Below, piece by piece: positions 45,235-55,388 of a DNA stretch of 64,000 bases. The DNA comes from Limosilactobacillus oris (GTDB lineage: Bacteria > Bacillota > Bacilli > Lactobacillales > Lactobacillaceae). A program made the position numbers and the translations under genes. A model generated the notes under the pieces. It saw only the letters and a program-made list of their open reading frames with translations. It searched no databases and was not told the origin of the DNA. The stretch spans positions 1,302,001 to 1,366,000 of the forward strand of contig NZ_CP104398.1 in the NCBI RefSeq assembly GCF_025311495.1. The letters run 5' to 3'. The first letter of the stretch is position 1, and each line of letters starts with the position of its first letter.

Positions 45235-47769
45235 TTGGCAGAAGATATGTCAAATCGGATTACGGACGTCAAACTGACGAGCCAGATGAAAAACTCATTC
45301 CTGGACTACGCCATGAGTGTCATTGTTTCCCGGGCGCTGCCGGACGTTCGTGATGGGTTGAAGCCCGTCCAGCGGCGGATCCTGTACGGGATGAATGAGT
45401 TGGGAGTTACCCCCGACAAGCCCTACAAGAAGTCGGCTCGGATCGTCGGGGACGTCATGGGGAAGTTTCACCCCCACGGTGACTCCTCGATTTACGAAGG
45501 GTTAGTCCGGATGGCCCAGGACTTCAGTTACCGCTACATGCTGGTTGACGGGCACGGTAACTTTGGGTCCGTGGACGGCGATAGCGCCGCGGCGATGCGG
45601 TACACGGAAGCCCGGATGAGCAAGATCGCCTTGGAAATGCTACGGGACATCAACAAGGACACCGTTGACTTCACCCCAAACTACGATGGAACGGAAAAGG
45701 AACCGGCCGTGTTGCCGGCCCGCTTCCCGAACTTACTAGTCAACGGGGCGTCGGGAATCGCCGTCGGGATGGCAACCAACATCCCGACCCATAACCTGGG
45801 AGAGGTCATCAGCGCCATTCACATGCTGATGAACAACCCGGACGTGACGATTCCTGAATTGATGAAGGCCTTACCGGGCCCCGACTTCCCGACTGGTGGG
45901 GTCGTAATGGGCAAGGCGGGAATCCGCAAGGCCTACGAGACCGGCCGGGGGAGCATTATCGTCCGCGCCAAGGTCGATATCGAAGAGCAAAAGAACGGCA
46001 AGCAACGGATTATCGTTCATGAAATCCCGTACATGGTCAACAAGGCCAACCTGATTAGCCGGATTGCCGACCTGGCCCGGAATAAGGAAATTGACGGGAT
46101 CACCGACGTTAACGATGAAACCGACCGGGATGGGATGCGGATTGTAATTGACGTGCGGCGGGACGCCAGCGCCGAGGTAATCCTAAATAACCTGTACAAG
46201 ATGACCCTGATGCAGACGACCTTCAACTTCAACATGCTGGCGATTGTCAACGGGGCACCGAAGATTTTGAGCCTTAAGCAGATTCTGCAGTACTACCTAG
46301 AACACCAGGAAGACGTTGTCCGGCGCCGGACTGAATTTGACCTGAAGAAGGCCCAGAGCCGCCTGCACATCGTTGAGGGACTACGGATCGCCCTTGACCA
46401 TATTGATGAAATCATCAATATCATCCGCCAATCCCAGACGAGCGAAGTTGCCAAGGGTGAACTGATGGGCAACTATGGGCTCTCTGACCGGCAGGCCCAG
46501 GCCATCCTGGATATGCGGCTGGTCCGGCTGACCGGTTTGGAACGGGAAAAGATCGAGGCCGAGTACAAGAAGCTGACCGAAGCCATTGCCGACTACAAGG
46601 ATATCCTGGCCCACCGGGAACGGATCAACCAGATCATTTACGATGAGCTGATGGAAATCCAGAAGAAGTTCGGCGACAAGCGGCGGACGGAACTGCAGGT
46701 CGGTGACATCACTAACATCGAAGACGAGGACCTGATTGAAGAGCAGGACATCATCGTTACGCTGACCCATAACGGCTACATCAAGCGGCTGCCGGTTGAC
46801 GAGTTTAAGTCCCAGCACCGGGGCGGTCGCGGCGTCAAGGGGATGGGCGTCCACAACGATGACTTCATCGAACAGCTGATTTCCAGCTCGACCCACGACC
46901 TGTTGCTCTTCTTCACCAATTCCGGGAAGGTCTACTCGATGAAGGGCTACGAGGTGCCAGAATACGGCCGGGCTGCCCAGGGGATTCCGATTATCAACCT
47001 CCTGAACATCGACAGTAAGGAAAAGATCAGTGCGGTCATCAACGTTTCTCACGAGACCAACGATGACGATAAGTTCCTCTTCTTTACCACCAAAGACGGA
47101 ACGGTTAAGCGGACACCAGTACCGGAGTTTAAGAACATCCGGAGCAACGGACTCAAGGCCATCAACCTCCACGACGATGACGAACTGATTGACGTTGATG
47201 TTATCGAAGACCAGCAGACGATGATCATCGGGACGCGTAATGGGTATGCCCTGAGCTTTAATTCCGCGGTTGTCCGGTCAATGGGCCGGGGAGCTGCTGG
47301 TGTCCGGGGAATTCGCCTGCGGGATAACGATTCCGTCATCGGCGCGGCCCCGCTGCACCAGGATGATAATGTTCTGGTAATCAGTGAGAATGGTTTTGGT
47401 AAGCAAACACCGGCCAAGGACTACCCAATCAAGGGTCGTGGTGGTCTCGGTGTCAAGACAGTCAACGTGACGAAGAAGAACGGCCCACTGGTCGGTATGA
47501 CGACCGTTGCTGGCGATGAAGACATCATGCTGGTAACTGACCAGGGGGTTATCATCCGCTTTGGGATCGAAAGTGTTTCGCAGACCGGTCGTTCGGCTGT
47601 TGGTGTCCACCTGATCAAGATGGATGACGGTGCCAAGGTCGCAACAATGGCGAAGGTCGAAAAGGAAGACGACAGTGACGATGACGCACAGGGGACTGAA
47701 GATGGCAGTGCTACTGTCGAAGTCACCGACGCCGCTAACCCCGACGAAAATCCAGAAAATCTAGAATAA
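45235..47769 (+). CDS. gyrA: DNA gyrase subunit A
   Basis: Breaks and rejoins DNA. It has 844 residues from a TTG start at 45235 behind AAAGGAGG; an ATG four codons later is an alternative. The catalytic Tyr is in [12 protein letters not shown] (about residue 123). The quinolone-determining region reads [17 protein letters not shown], with wild-type-like Ser and Glu. The C-terminal beta-pinwheel has several GyrA-box-like blades, including [11 protein letters not shown]. The tail is acidic ([15 protein letters not shown]). It is the last gene of the dnaA-proximal gyrase cluster. Confidence 0.98.
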   Translation: MAEDMSNRITDVKLTSQMKNSFLDYAMSVIVSRALPDVRDGLKPVQRRILYGMNELGVTPDKPYKKSARIVGDVMGKFHPHGDSSIYEGLVRMAQDFSYRYMLVDGHGNFGSVDGDSAAAMRYTEARMSKIALEMLRDINKDTVDFTPNYDGTEKEPAVLPARFPNLLVNGASGIAVGMATNIPTHNLGEVISAIHMLMNNPDVTIPELMKALPGPDFPTGGVVMGKAGIRKAYETGRGSIIVRAKVDIEEQKNGKQRIIVHEIPYMVNKANLISRIADLARNKEIDGITDVNDETDRDGMRIVIDVRRDASAEVILNNLYKMTLMQTTFNFNMLAIVNGAPKILSLKQILQYYLEHQEDVVRRRTEFDLKKAQSRLHIVEGLRIALDHIDEIINIIRQSQTSEVAKGELMGNYGLSDRQAQAILDMRLVRLTGLEREKIEAEYKKLTEAIADYKDILAHRERINQIIYDELMEIQKKFGDKRRTELQVGDITNIEDEDLIEEQDIIVTLTHNGYIKRLPVDEFKSQHRGGRGVKGMGVHNDDFIEQLISSSTHDLLLFFTNSGKVYSMKGYEVPEYGRAAQGIPIINLLNIDSKEKISAVINVSHETNDDDKFLFFTTKDGTVKRTPVPEFKNIRSNGLKAINLHDDDELIDVDVIEDQQTMIIGTRNGYALSFNSAVVRSMGRGAAGVRGIRLRDNDSVIGAAPLHQDDNVLVISENGFGKQTPAKDYPIKGRGGLGVKTVNVTKKNGPLVGMTTVAGDEDIMLVTDQGVIIRFGIESVSQTGRSAVGVHLIKMDDGAKVATMAKVEKEDDSDDDAQGTEDGSATVEVTDAANPDENPENLE

Positions 47770-47777
47770 TTAAGTGC

Positions 47778-47827
47778 AAAATCCTGAGGAGCGCGTATAT
47801 ATTAAGTAGCCGCAAACCTCAGGATTT
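47778..47827 (+). terminator. Terminator after gyrA
   Basis: Stem aaatcctgagg/cctcaggattt enclosing an A/T-rich loop, but only a short T-rich tail. Confidence 0.6.
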
Positions 47828-47842
47828 CTCGTTATCTGTGCC

Positions 47843-47871
47843 TTGTTTTAAAGCGTGCTTTATGCTATATT
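47843..47871 (+). promoter_or_regulatory. Predicted promoter of rpsF-ssb-rpsR
   Basis: TTGTTT (47843-47848), 17 bp, TATATT (47866-47871). It gives a leader of about 85 nt before rpsF. Confidence 0.6.
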
Positions 47872-47910
47872 TTATATCTGTGAGTATACGTACAGACGTC
47901 TACTCTCCTT

Positions 47911-47935
47911 GTTCTTCTTCACTGGTAAGAAGAAC
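47911..47935 (+). promoter_or_regulatory. rpsF leader hairpin, candidate S6:S18 autoregulatory site
   Basis: Nine perfect pairs (gttcttctt/aagaagaac) with loop cactggt lie 28 nt before the rpsF start. Leaders of rpsF operons in many bacteria bind the S6-S18 complex. I cannot confirm the consensus, only the position and the hairpin. Confidence 0.4.
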
Positions 47936-47962
47936 CAGAGTCCATAAGGAGGTGTAACATTC

Positions 47963-48259
47963 ATGGAAACACGTAAATATGAAATTACTTACATCATTCG
48001 TCCTGACATCGAAGAATCAGCAAAGAGCGAACTGGTAGACCGGTTCGACAAGGTTTTAACGGACAATGGTGCAGACATCGCTGAATCAAAGGACTGGTCA
48101 ACTCGTCGTTTTGCTTACCCAATCGACAAGTACACTGAAGGTACTTACCACGTAGTTACTTTAACTACTGATACTGACGAAGCATTAAACGAATTCGACC
48201 GTCTTTCAAAGTTCAGTGACGATATCCTACGTCACATGATCGTTAAGCTTGATGCTTAA
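47963..48259 (+). CDS. rpsF: 30S ribosomal protein S6
   Basis: A 98-residue S6, starting [18 protein letters not shown] and containing [20 protein letters not shown], the conserved ferredoxin-like fold segments. It binds the central domain of 16S rRNA with S18. It is the first gene of rpsF-ssb-rpsR, with a strong Shine-Dalgarno (AAGGAGGTG). Confidence 0.98.
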   Translation: METRKYEITYIIRPDIEESAKSELVDRFDKVLTDNGADIAESKDWSTRRFAYPIDKYTEGTYHVVTLTTDTDEALNEFDRLSKFSDDILRHMIVKLDA

Positions 48260-48294
48260 TTAGATTGTCAATTTAATAGAGAGGAGAACGATCA

Positions 48295-48870
48295 ATGATT
48301 AATCGTGCAGTCTTAACTGGGCGTTTAACGAGAGATCCTGAGTTGCGGTACACGACGAGCGGGACAGCGGTAGTATCATTTACCCTGGCTGTTGACCGGC
48401 AATTCCGGAACCAGAACGGGGACCGGGACGCCGACTTTGTCAACTGCGTTATCTGGCGTAAGTCCGCGGAAAACTTCAGTAACTTCACGCATAAGGGTTC
48501 CCTAGTGGGGGTCGAAGGCCGGATTCAAACCCGGAACTACGAAAACCAGCAGGGTAACCGGGTATACGTTACCGAAGTCGTCGTTGATAACTTCGCATTG
48601 CTTGAACCCCGGCAAAATGGCGGGATGAACCAGGGCGGTCAGCAACAACCATTTAACAATGGCAGCAATCAACCGTTTGCCGGTCAGCCCCAGCAGCAAT
48701 TCGGTGGTAATCAGCCACAGACTAATAATGCTCCTCAAGGGAATCCATCATCAAATAACGGCTTCGGTGGGAACGCCCCAGCCAATAACGATGCGCCTTT
48801 CTCTGCCGGCAATACGAATAATGACGGCGAACAAAAGATTGACGTGTCAGATGATGAATTACCATTCTAA
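48295..48870 (+). CDS. ssb: Single-stranded DNA-binding protein
   Basis: Protects single-stranded DNA during replication. It has 191 residues. The OB fold (about 1-105) starts [20 protein letters not shown] and includes [18 protein letters not shown] Gln/Asn/Gly-rich flexible linker follows (about 108-170). The acidic tip DVSDDELPF is the docking site for partner proteins. It lies between rpsF and rpsR, as usual in Firmicutes. Confidence 0.98.
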   Translation: MINRAVLTGRLTRDPELRYTTSGTAVVSFTLAVDRQFRNQNGDRDADFVNCVIWRKSAENFSNFTHKGSLVGVEGRIQTRNYENQQGNRVYVTEVVVDNFALLEPRQNGGMNQGGQQQPFNNGSNQPFAGQPQQQFGGNQPQTNNAPQGNPSSNNGFGGNAPANNDAPFSAGNTNNDGEQKIDVSDDELPF

Positions 48871-48902
48871 ATAAATTTTTACCAAGATAGGAGGGTAATT
48901 TC

Positions 48903-49139
48903 ATGGCACAACAACGTCGGGGCGGTCGTCGTCGTCGCAAGGTCGACTTCATCGCCGCTAACCACATCGAATACATCGATTACAAAGATACTGACTTATT
49001 ACGGCGGTTTATTTCCGAACGGGGTAAGATTTTACCACGCCGGGTCACTGGTACCAGTGCTAAGAACCAACGTAAGTTAACCATCGCTATTAAGCGTGCC
49101 CGGATTATGGGTCTTCTGCCATTCGTTGCTGAAGATTAA
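48903..49139 (+). CDS. rpsR: 30S ribosomal protein S18
   Basis: A 78-residue basic protein with the Arg-rich start [20 protein letters not shown] and the S18 core [20 protein letters not shown] then [20 protein letters not shown]. It pairs with S6 on 16S rRNA. It is the last gene of the operon and is followed by a strong terminator. Confidence 0.98.
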   Translation: MAQQRRGGRRRRKVDFIAANHIEYIDYKDTDLLRRFISERGKILPRRVTGTSAKNQRKLTIAIKRARIMGLLPFVAED

Positions 49140-49149
49140 TCTGGTAATC

Positions 49150-49193
49150 AAAACGGAAGCGACCGCTAGAGTTATAGTGGGTGCTTCCGTTTT
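49150..49193 (+). terminator. Terminator of the rpsF-ssb-rpsR operon
   Basis: Stem aaaacggaagc/gcttccgtttt with inner pairing, then a T-rich tail. Confidence 0.85.
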
Positions 49194-49212
49194 CTTTTAG
49201 GAGGAAGTTATA

Positions 49213-49395
49213 ATGCAGGTACTTTACATCAGTGCAAGCATCCTGGCATTTATTGGGGTAATTATGCTCTGGCTGGGGTTTGCCCAGCGCTACCATGAGC
49301 TAACCGGTCTGCAAAAGGCCGCGTTGCTAGTGACGACTGTGGGCGTTTTAATTCCGCTGTTAGCAGGGTTTATTACGGGCTGGCTCGGTCATTAG
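49213..49395 (+). CDS. Small two-helix membrane protein, unknown function
   Basis: A 60-residue hydrophobic protein with a good Shine-Dalgarno (TAGGAGG). Two helices are predicted, residues about 3-24 (VLYISASILAFIGVIMLWLG) and 37-58 (ALLVTTVGVLIPLLAGFITG), with a short polar loop between. It lies directly behind the rpsR terminator and ahead of gdpP. No family is recognised; the position suggests a lactobacillus-specific small membrane protein. Confidence 0.65.
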   Translation: MQVLYISASILAFIGVIMLWLGFAQRYHELTGLQKAALLVTTVGVLIPLLAGFITGWLGH

Positions 49396-49519
49396 AGCTG
49401 GCGCTGCGGCAATTTTCTGTACTCCTGATTCGTTCGATCGGGTTTGTTGCCGTCGGATGTGATATGATAGATTTATCCAAGAAAATGGGAAGAACGGTTC
49501 CTTTTTTGGGAGGATTATT

Positions 49520-51541
49520 ATGCACAAATTTTTCAGTCGTGAAAACTGGCTGTTTTATTTTAAACACCCAGCAGTCCGCTGGAATGTCTGCTATTTGCTA
49601 TTATTGACTATTCTCAGCCTCTGCTTTGCTTTTACCCTCAACTGGGTCGTAGGCATAATTGTCTTTGTCATCGCCCTGGTTGGTGGTGTCACCAGTGTTA
49701 AGCAGCTGCGGCGGTTGGTAATTGACGCAAATGAATACCTCAACCACCTGGTGTATCAAATCAAGCAGGGTCAGCAAGAGGCCCTCTTGGAAATGCCGGT
49801 GGGCTTGATTATGCTCAACCAGCGTCAAGAAGTGGAGTGGATCAACCCCTACATGGCCCGGTACTTTCCTTTGAAACGGGTCGTGGGCAAGTCTTTAGCA
49901 GAAGTCGATGAAGAATTAGCCCAGCTAGTTCAGCAACACGCGGACGATACGAAGCCCCAAGTAGTGACGTGGCGGGACCGGCAGTTTGACTTCCTGGTCC
50001 AAAAGCAGCACCGGGTAATCTACCTGATGGACGTCACGAAGTATGAACAGATTAGCAAACGCTTCAAACAGGAACAGATTTTCCTCGGCAACATCTACCT
50101 GGATAACTACGATGAATTGATCCAGGGAATGAATGATTCGAACGTGTCGAACCTCCACAACTACGTCACGTCGGAAATCAGCAAGTGGGCCCAGGAAAAC
50201 CAGCTGTTGATGAAAGTCATCGATGACGATAACTATTTGATTATCGGTCATCGGAGCGCGCTCCAGGAGCTGGAACGAAAGAAGTTCAAGATCCTGGATA
50301 TTATTCGGGAAAATACGTCTCAGCAGAATTCGCCGGTTACCCTCAGTGTCGGGATTTCCTACGGGGAAAACAACCTGATTAAACTGGCGGATACTGCCCA
50401 GGAAAACCTTGACCTGGCGCTAGGCCGGGGTGGTGACCAGGTCGTTGTCCGGGCCCAGGACCAACCGGCCCGCTTCTACGGTGGGAAGACCAACCCGATG
50501 GAGAAGCGGACCCGGGTTCGGGCGCGGATGATCAGCCAGGCCTTGAAAGAACTGATTGATCAGGCTGACCAGCTCTTCGTCATGGGCCACAAAAAGCCCG
50601 ATATGGACTCACTAGGGGCCTGCCTCGGAATTCGCCGGATCGCGGAGATGAACGGGAAGGAGTGCTGGATTGTCGTTGATGATGAGCAGCAGCACTCTGA
50701 TATTCAGCGCCTAATGCGGGAAGTTGATAACTACCAGAACATTAAGGACCACATTATTTCGCCAAGCGAGGCGCTGGAAAAGGCGACCGCTAACAGCCTC
50801 CTGGTCATGGTTGACCATGCCAAGGAAAGTATTACCATTTCGCCGGCCCTGTACGATCAGTTGCAAAACCGGCTGGTCATTATTGACCACCACCGGCGGG
50901 GCGAGGAGTTCCCTGAAAATCCCCTGCTGGTCTACATCGAGCCCTACGCTTCGTCGACCTGTGAACTGATTACGGAAATGTTTGAGTACCAGCCGCGCGA
51001 GGGGAAGGGACTGAATAAGCTGGAAGCTACAACCATGCTGACGGGGATTCAGATCGATACCAAGTCCTTTACCAAGAGTGCTGGGACACGGACCTTTGAT
51101 GCGGCTAGCTACCTGCGGTCAGCCGGGGCTGATGGGATGATGATTCAGTCCTTTATGAAGGAAGATTCGCAGAGCTTTATGCAGCGCAACCACCTGCTGG
51201 CGCGAGCAGAGATCAATGATCAAATTGCCATCTGTGCCGGTGAAGAGGACCGCTATTACGACTCGGTCACGGCGGCCCAGGCGGCAGATATGCTCTTGCA
51301 GATTTCGAACGTCGACGCGTCGTTTGTGATTACCAAGCGGTCGGACGGCGGGGTCGGAGTTTCTGCCCGGTCGATGGGGGACTTTAACGTTCAAGTAGTG
51401 ATGGAAAAAATGGGTGGTGGCGGTCACCTAGCCAACGCTGCAACCCAGATTAGCGGCAAAACCGTTGCGGAGGTCAAGCAGGAATTGCTGAACCTGCTCC
51501 ACCAGCGGGTCGCTAAGGATGATGAAAAAACAGAGGAGTGA
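49520..51541 (+). CDS. gdpP: Cyclic-di-AMP phosphodiesterase GdpP
   Basis: Membrane-bound enzyme that degrades c-di-AMP and so influences potassium and wall homeostasis. It has 673 residues. Two N-terminal helices lie near residues 18-58. A degenerate PAS-like domain follows ([20 protein letters not shown]), then a degenerate GGDEF domain ([12 protein letters not shown] in place of the GGDEF motif). The DHH/DHHA1 phosphodiesterase has [31 protein letters not shown] and [13 protein letters not shown]. Its stop overlaps an upstream reading of rplI, so gdpP-rplI-dnaB form one operon. Confidence 0.96.
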   Translation: MHKFFSRENWLFYFKHPAVRWNVCYLLLLTILSLCFAFTLNWVVGIIVFVIALVGGVTSVKQLRRLVIDANEYLNHLVYQIKQGQQEALLEMPVGLIMLNQRQEVEWINPYMARYFPLKRVVGKSLAEVDEELAQLVQQHADDTKPQVVTWRDRQFDFLVQKQHRVIYLMDVTKYEQISKRFKQEQIFLGNIYLDNYDELIQGMNDSNVSNLHNYVTSEISKWAQENQLLMKVIDDDNYLIIGHRSALQELERKKFKILDIIRENTSQQNSPVTLSVGISYGENNLIKLADTAQENLDLALGRGGDQVVVRAQDQPARFYGGKTNPMEKRTRVRARMISQALKELIDQADQLFVMGHKKPDMDSLGACLGIRRIAEMNGKECWIVVDDEQQHSDIQRLMREVDNYQNIKDHIISPSEALEKATANSLLVMVDHAKESITISPALYDQLQNRLVIIDHHRRGEEFPENPLLVYIEPYASSTCELITEMFEYQPREGKGLNKLEATTMLTGIQIDTKSFTKSAGTRTFDAASYLRSAGADGMMIQSFMKEDSQSFMQRNHLLARAEINDQIAICAGEEDRYYDSVTAAQAADMLLQISNVDASFVITKRSDGGVGVSARSMGDFNVQVVMEKMGGGGHLANAATQISGKTVAEVKQELLNLLHQRVAKDDEKTEE

Positions 51542-51546
51542 CAAGG

Positions 51547-51999
51547 ATGAAAGTTATTTTTACTCAGGATGTTCGTGGACGCGGTAAGCGGGGCCAGGTT
51601 AAGGATGTTCCCGATGGTTACGCCCAAAACTACCTCATCAAGCGCGGCCTCGCTAAGCAGGCTACTAAGGCAGCAATGAGCCAGCTGGCCGGTCAGAAGC
51701 GGGCTGAGGAAAAGCACGCCGAAGAAGAACTGGCGGAGGCTAAGCAGGTCAAGAAGGTCTTGGAGAGTGACAAGACCGTAGTAGAGCTGAGCGGAAAGGC
51801 GGGGACTGATGGCCGGATGTTTGGTTCTATTTCCACCAAGCAAATCGCTACGGCCCTGGAAAAGCAGTACAAGCTGAAGATTGACAAGCGCAAGATCGAA
51901 TTAGCAGCGCCAATCAAGGCTTTAGGTTACGTAAACGTGCCAATCAAGCTGCACCCTGAAGTCACGGCTGAAATCCGGGTGCACATTGCGGAAAAGTAG
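51547..51999 (+). CDS. rplI: 50S ribosomal protein L9
   Basis: A 150-residue ribosomal protein from the ATG at 51547 ([20 protein letters not shown]), preceded by GAGGAG. An upstream in-frame start at 51538 would overlap gdpP. The N-terminal domain, a long central helix ([20 protein letters not shown]) and the C-terminal domain are all present. It lies between gdpP and dnaB. Confidence 0.97.
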   Translation: MKVIFTQDVRGRGKRGQVKDVPDGYAQNYLIKRGLAKQATKAAMSQLAGQKRAEEKHAEEELAEAKQVKKVLESDKTVVELSGKAGTDGRMFGSISTKQIATALEKQYKLKIDKRKIELAAPIKALGYVNVPIKLHPEVTAEIRVHIAEK

Positions 52000-52031
52000 T
52001 TTGCGGTTAAAGGCAAAGGAGCAGAATCGCC

Positions 52032-53447
52032 ATGGATAATGCACCCATGCAAGAAGAGCCCCGCGATTTAGAAGCTGAAAAAGCAGTTCTGGGAGCTGCT
52101 TTTTTAAGTAAAAACGCGCTGGCCGATGCAATGGAATATTTGGAGGCGCCCGATTTCTACCGGCGGGCCCACCAGATTATTTTTGAAAAGATGGTCGACC
52201 TGTATGAGGACGACCAGCCAATTGATCCCATCACGATGAATAGCGCTCTGATGAAGGACAACCAGACGGAAAACGTCGGTGGACCTGCCTACATCGCGGA
52301 GCTGGCCTCGTCAGTGCCATCCGCCCGCGACGTCAGTTACTACGCGAAAATCGTTCATGATAAGGCGACCCGCCGCCGGCTGATTGAAGTGGCAACGAAG
52401 ATTATCAACGATAGCTACGCCGATAACCAGCAGCTTGGCGACTTGCTCGACACGGCAGAGCGGGACGTGATGCAGGTATCTGAGGGGAGCAGTCAGACCT
52501 CCTTTAAGAAAATTAGCACGGTCCTGGATGAATCCCTGAGCCACATTGATGAGCTGTCCCAGCAGCAGAGTGATGTCACCGGCTTGAAAACCGGCTACCA
52601 GCAGCTGGATGAGATGACGACTGGATTGCACAAGGATGAGCTGGTCATCATCGCTGCGCGGCCGGCCGTGGGGAAGACCGCCTTCGCACTGAACATTGCC
52701 CAGAATGTCGCCACCCGGACTGAGGACGGCAAACGAACGACGGTGGCAATCTTCAGCCTGGAAATGGGCGCGGAATCACTGGTTAACCGGATGCTATGTG
52801 CTGAGGGAAACATTAACGCTAACCACCTGCGGACGGGGCAACTGACCCCCGAAGAGTGGGAGAGTATGTACATGGCGATGGGAACCCTGTCGAATGCCCA
52901 GATTTATATTGACGATACGCCCGGGGTGAAGGTCGCTGAAATTCGGGCCCGGTGCCGGCGGCTAGCCAAGGAAAAGGGTAACCTGGGCTTGATCGTGATC
53001 GACTACCTCCAGCTGATTGAAGGGAGCAACCCCGACAACCGGCAGCAGGAAGTTTCCGAAATTTCCCGGCAGCTCAAGAAGCTGGCAAAGGAGCTGGAAG
53101 TACCAGTAATTGCCCTCTCCCAGCTTTCCCGGGGAGTCGAACAGCGCCAGGACAAACGGCCGGTGCTGTCTGATATTCGTGAATCAGGGTCAATTGAACA
53201 GGATGCCGATATTGTCAGTTTCCTCTACCGTGACGACTATTATGAACACGAGGGGGAAGATGACGATGACCAGCAGGGTGGCAGTCCGGCCCAACAGGAG
53301 GATGATGCCGACGCGGCCAACGTCAGTGAAGTCGAAGTCATTATTGAAAAGAACCGTAGTGGTCCGCGGGGAACGGTCAAGCTCTTGTTTGCCAAGTCGT
53401 ATAACAAGTTTGCTTCCGTTGCTTACGTACCAGAGGACCACCAGTAA
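52032..53447 (+). CDS. dnaB: Replicative DNA helicase (DnaB family)
   Basis: Hexameric 5'-3' helicase of the replisome (named dnaC in Bacillus). It has 471 residues. The N-terminal domain (about 10-150) begins PRDLEAEKAVLGAAFLSKNA. The RecA-like domain has Walker A ARPAVGKTAFALNIAQN (near residue 206) and Walker B GLIVIDYLQLIEG. The loop SQLSRGVEQRQDKRP and DIRESGSIEQDADIV are conserved. An acidic insert follows (EDDDDQQGGSPAQQEDDAD). It is the last gene of the gdpP operon. Confidence 0.97.
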   Translation: MDNAPMQEEPRDLEAEKAVLGAAFLSKNALADAMEYLEAPDFYRRAHQIIFEKMVDLYEDDQPIDPITMNSALMKDNQTENVGGPAYIAELASSVPSARDVSYYAKIVHDKATRRRLIEVATKIINDSYADNQQLGDLLDTAERDVMQVSEGSSQTSFKKISTVLDESLSHIDELSQQQSDVTGLKTGYQQLDEMTTGLHKDELVIIAARPAVGKTAFALNIAQNVATRTEDGKRTTVAIFSLEMGAESLVNRMLCAEGNINANHLRTGQLTPEEWESMYMAMGTLSNAQIYIDDTPGVKVAEIRARCRRLAKEKGNLGLIVIDYLQLIEGSNPDNRQQEVSEISRQLKKLAKELEVPVIALSQLSRGVEQRQDKRPVLSDIRESGSIEQDADIVSFLYRDDYYEHEGEDDDDQQGGSPAQQEDDADAANVSEVEVIIEKNRSGPRGTVKLLFAKSYNKFASVAYVPEDHQ

Positions 53448-53555
53448 ACGGGACGGCGCTCGTTTAACCGGCTTGCTGTCCCGCAGTCACCGCCGGGGAT
53501 GCCTGCCGGAGCCGCCGGCGGTACCGCTGTGACTTTAATATCGAGAGAATAGTAA

Positions 53556-53586
53556 AAAGGGGCTGAGTTATTTTCCAGCCTCTTTG
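53556..53586 (+). terminator. Hairpin between dnaB and the MFS gene
   Basis: Stem aaaggggctg/cagcctcttt with loop agttattttc; only a weak T run follows. Confidence 0.5.
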
Positions 53587-53607
53587 ATTTAATAGGAGGT
53601 GGCGAAG

Positions 53608-54807
53608 ATGCAAACGAAGAGCGCGGTAAAGTTGAAATGGTTATTGATCAGTATGTTTATCAGCAGCCTCGGCAACAGTTTTGTCTGGCCACTGACCACC
53701 ATTTATATGCATGAACAGCTCCACGAAACGTTGACGATGTCCGGGATTGTCCTGCTCTTCTACTCCGGCGCCAACGTGGTCGGCAGCTACCTGAGTGGTA
53801 ACCTCTTTGACCGCCATAACCCCCACTGGCTCCTGTTCGGCGGGACCGTCGTGGCAACCATCATCATTGCCCTGCTGATCTTTTTCAACGGCTGGCCAAT
53901 TTACGCCGTTTTGCTGACGATGATTGGCTTTTTTAATGGTTGGATCATTACAATGATTAATTCCTATGCAACGAAGGTGGGCCGTGATGGCCGCTACGTC
54001 TTCAACATGTTATACTTTGCCAGCAACCTGGGGATGGTGATCGGGACGACGATCGTGGGCCCGCTCTACCAGTACGCCCACGGGAGTGTATCGCCACTGT
54101 TTGCCTTTACGACAGTCTTTTACACGCTCTTGGCGGTAATTACTCTGACCTGCTTTGGCAACGGCGAACCGGCGCCGGTCAGTGCCAGCGCTGCTTCAGA
54201 TAAGGCGGCAGCGAAGAGGGTTAGTGTTCCCCGGGCGAACCTCTGGATTTGCTGGACCTTCTTTATCAGTCTCTGCGTAATCTGGACGATGTATGAACAG
54301 TGGTCCAGCAACCTGTCCGTCTTTATGACCGAACAGGGAATCTCGATGACCAAGTATAGTCTGCTGTGGACGATTAACGGGATTTTGATTGTGGTGGCGC
54401 AGCTGGTGTTATCCTGGCTGGACCGCTGGCACATCAACCCCTACCTGCTGGTTTACATCGGGACGCTGACGATTGCCCTGTCCTTTGTCCTCTTGCTGGT
54501 GGCAAAGTCATACGCCTGGTACATTCTCGCGATGGTGGTCCTGACAATTGGCGAAGCGACGGTGATTCCAACGATGCCGGCAATTGTCAATAGCCTCTCG
54601 CCGGTGGCCGTCAAGGGGAAGTACCAGGGAATCCTGAACGCTTATTCTTCCCTTGGGAAGGCCTTTGGACCACTGTTTGGTGGGGTCATTATCGGCCTGA
54701 GCTCGTACCACGTACTGTTTATTATTTGCGCACTGGCTATCTTTGCCCTCGAACTGGTGATTTTCTTGGTCGTCCGGAGCAAGCGGCCAGCTACCAAGGA
54801 GTATTAG
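53608..54807 (+). CDS. Major facilitator superfamily transporter
   Basis: A 399-residue protein with 12 predicted membrane helices from the ATG at 53608; a GTG three codons earlier overlaps the AGGAGGT Shine-Dalgarno and is less likely. The N-terminus is KLKWLLISMFISSLGNSFVW. The MFS loop between helices 2 and 3 reads GNLFDRHNPHWLL, a variant of GxLaDRxGrr. A central cytoplasmic loop is Ala/Ser-rich. It resembles YttB/YqjV-type putative drug exporters, but the substrate is unknown. A small zinc-ribbon protein follows 12 bp downstream and may share the transcript. Confidence 0.85.
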   Translation: MQTKSAVKLKWLLISMFISSLGNSFVWPLTTIYMHEQLHETLTMSGIVLLFYSGANVVGSYLSGNLFDRHNPHWLLFGGTVVATIIIALLIFFNGWPIYAVLLTMIGFFNGWIITMINSYATKVGRDGRYVFNMLYFASNLGMVIGTTIVGPLYQYAHGSVSPLFAFTTVFYTLLAVITLTCFGNGEPAPVSASAASDKAAAKRVSVPRANLWICWTFFISLCVIWTMYEQWSSNLSVFMTEQGISMTKYSLLWTINGILIVVAQLVLSWLDRWHINPYLLVYIGTLTIALSFVLLLVAKSYAWYILAMVVLTIGEATVIPTMPAIVNSLSPVAVKGKYQGILNAYSSLGKAFGPLFGGVIIGLSSYHVLFIICALAIFALELVIFLVVRSKRPATKEY

Positions 54808-54819
54808 GAAGTAAGAACA

Positions 54820-55128
54820 ATGTTTTACAACAACTTTGATAATGTTTACGGTGAGGATCGCTACGGGATGGTCGGCAAAACCGGGGATGGCTTCCGTGAA
54901 GACCGGCTGCTGGAAATTCCGTGCTACCGGTGTCACCAGGCACCACTGGTGATTGCGGAACGCAACTGGGTGGACACCAACAATGATGACTCCCAGCGTT
55001 ACCAAATCGTAGTCAGCTGCACCCACTGCGGGGCGGTTGACCAGTTCATCGTCAATGACGGCCGGGAGAAGCAAATTGGGCGTTTGCAGCACGCCCATGT
55101 CCGGCCTAGTGAACATAACTTAGCTTAA
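54820..55128 (+). CDS. Hypothetical zinc-ribbon-like protein
   Basis: A 102-residue soluble protein. Two CxxC pairs (IPCYRCHQAP and VSCTHCGAVDQ), separated by about 33 residues, would form a zinc ribbon. The stretches between and after them are polar, with no known catalytic motif. It lies 12 bp after the MFS gene and before a terminator. I do not recognise a named family; nucleic-acid or protein binding is only a guess. Confidence 0.7.
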   Translation: MFYNNFDNVYGEDRYGMVGKTGDGFREDRLLEIPCYRCHQAPLVIAERNWVDTNNDDSQRYQIVVSCTHCGAVDQFIVNDGREKQIGRLQHAHVRPSEHNLA

Positions 55129-55137
55129 CTGAATTGC

Positions 55138-55172
55138 GATAGTCGTCATAGTGACCACTACCGCTTTTTTTG
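55138..55172 (+). terminator. Terminator after the zinc-ribbon gene
   Basis: Stem gcgatagt/actaccgc with one mismatch, extended by further pairs, then a T7 run. Confidence 0.65.
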
Positions 55173-55260
55173 TTCGGTAAATTACCACTGTTAGACGTAG
55201 ATATGAATAAACTGTCAGATGACAAATAAAAAGTTTCACAAATATTAAGCTGGAATCCCG

Positions 55261-55301
55261 TATACTCTAAGTAGGTGTGTAACAAATTCCAATTGTAACA
55301 C
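55261..55301 (+). promoter_or_regulatory. adh promoter -10 and operator-like repeat
   Basis: TATACT at 55261-55266 is followed by GTGTAACAA (55277-55285) and TTGTAACAC (55293-55301). These form an inverted repeat (GTGT-ACAA/TTGT-ACAC) and also contain TGTAACA as a direct repeat 17 bp apart. The site covers the expected transcription start, which suits a repressor. The leader to the ATG at 55389 is about 115 nt. Confidence 0.45.
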
Positions 55302-55388
55302 CAATCTGAAATTTCCTAACCATTCGCTAACTTTGTGATACTGTAAACATTGTAAAGCGATTGGATATTTCTAAGGAGATGTTTTGTT

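Noticed and set aside
45469-45500. Quinolone-resistance substitution in gyrA
   Set aside because: The [10 protein letters not shown] segment has the usual susceptible-type residues.
55225-55350. Rex operators (ttcacaa and ttgtga half sites) upstream of adh
   Set aside because: The half sites are far apart and neither has a proper palindromic partner.
55340-55375. Catabolite-response element near ttgtaaagcgattgga
   Set aside because: It needs a one-base insertion relative to the cre consensus.
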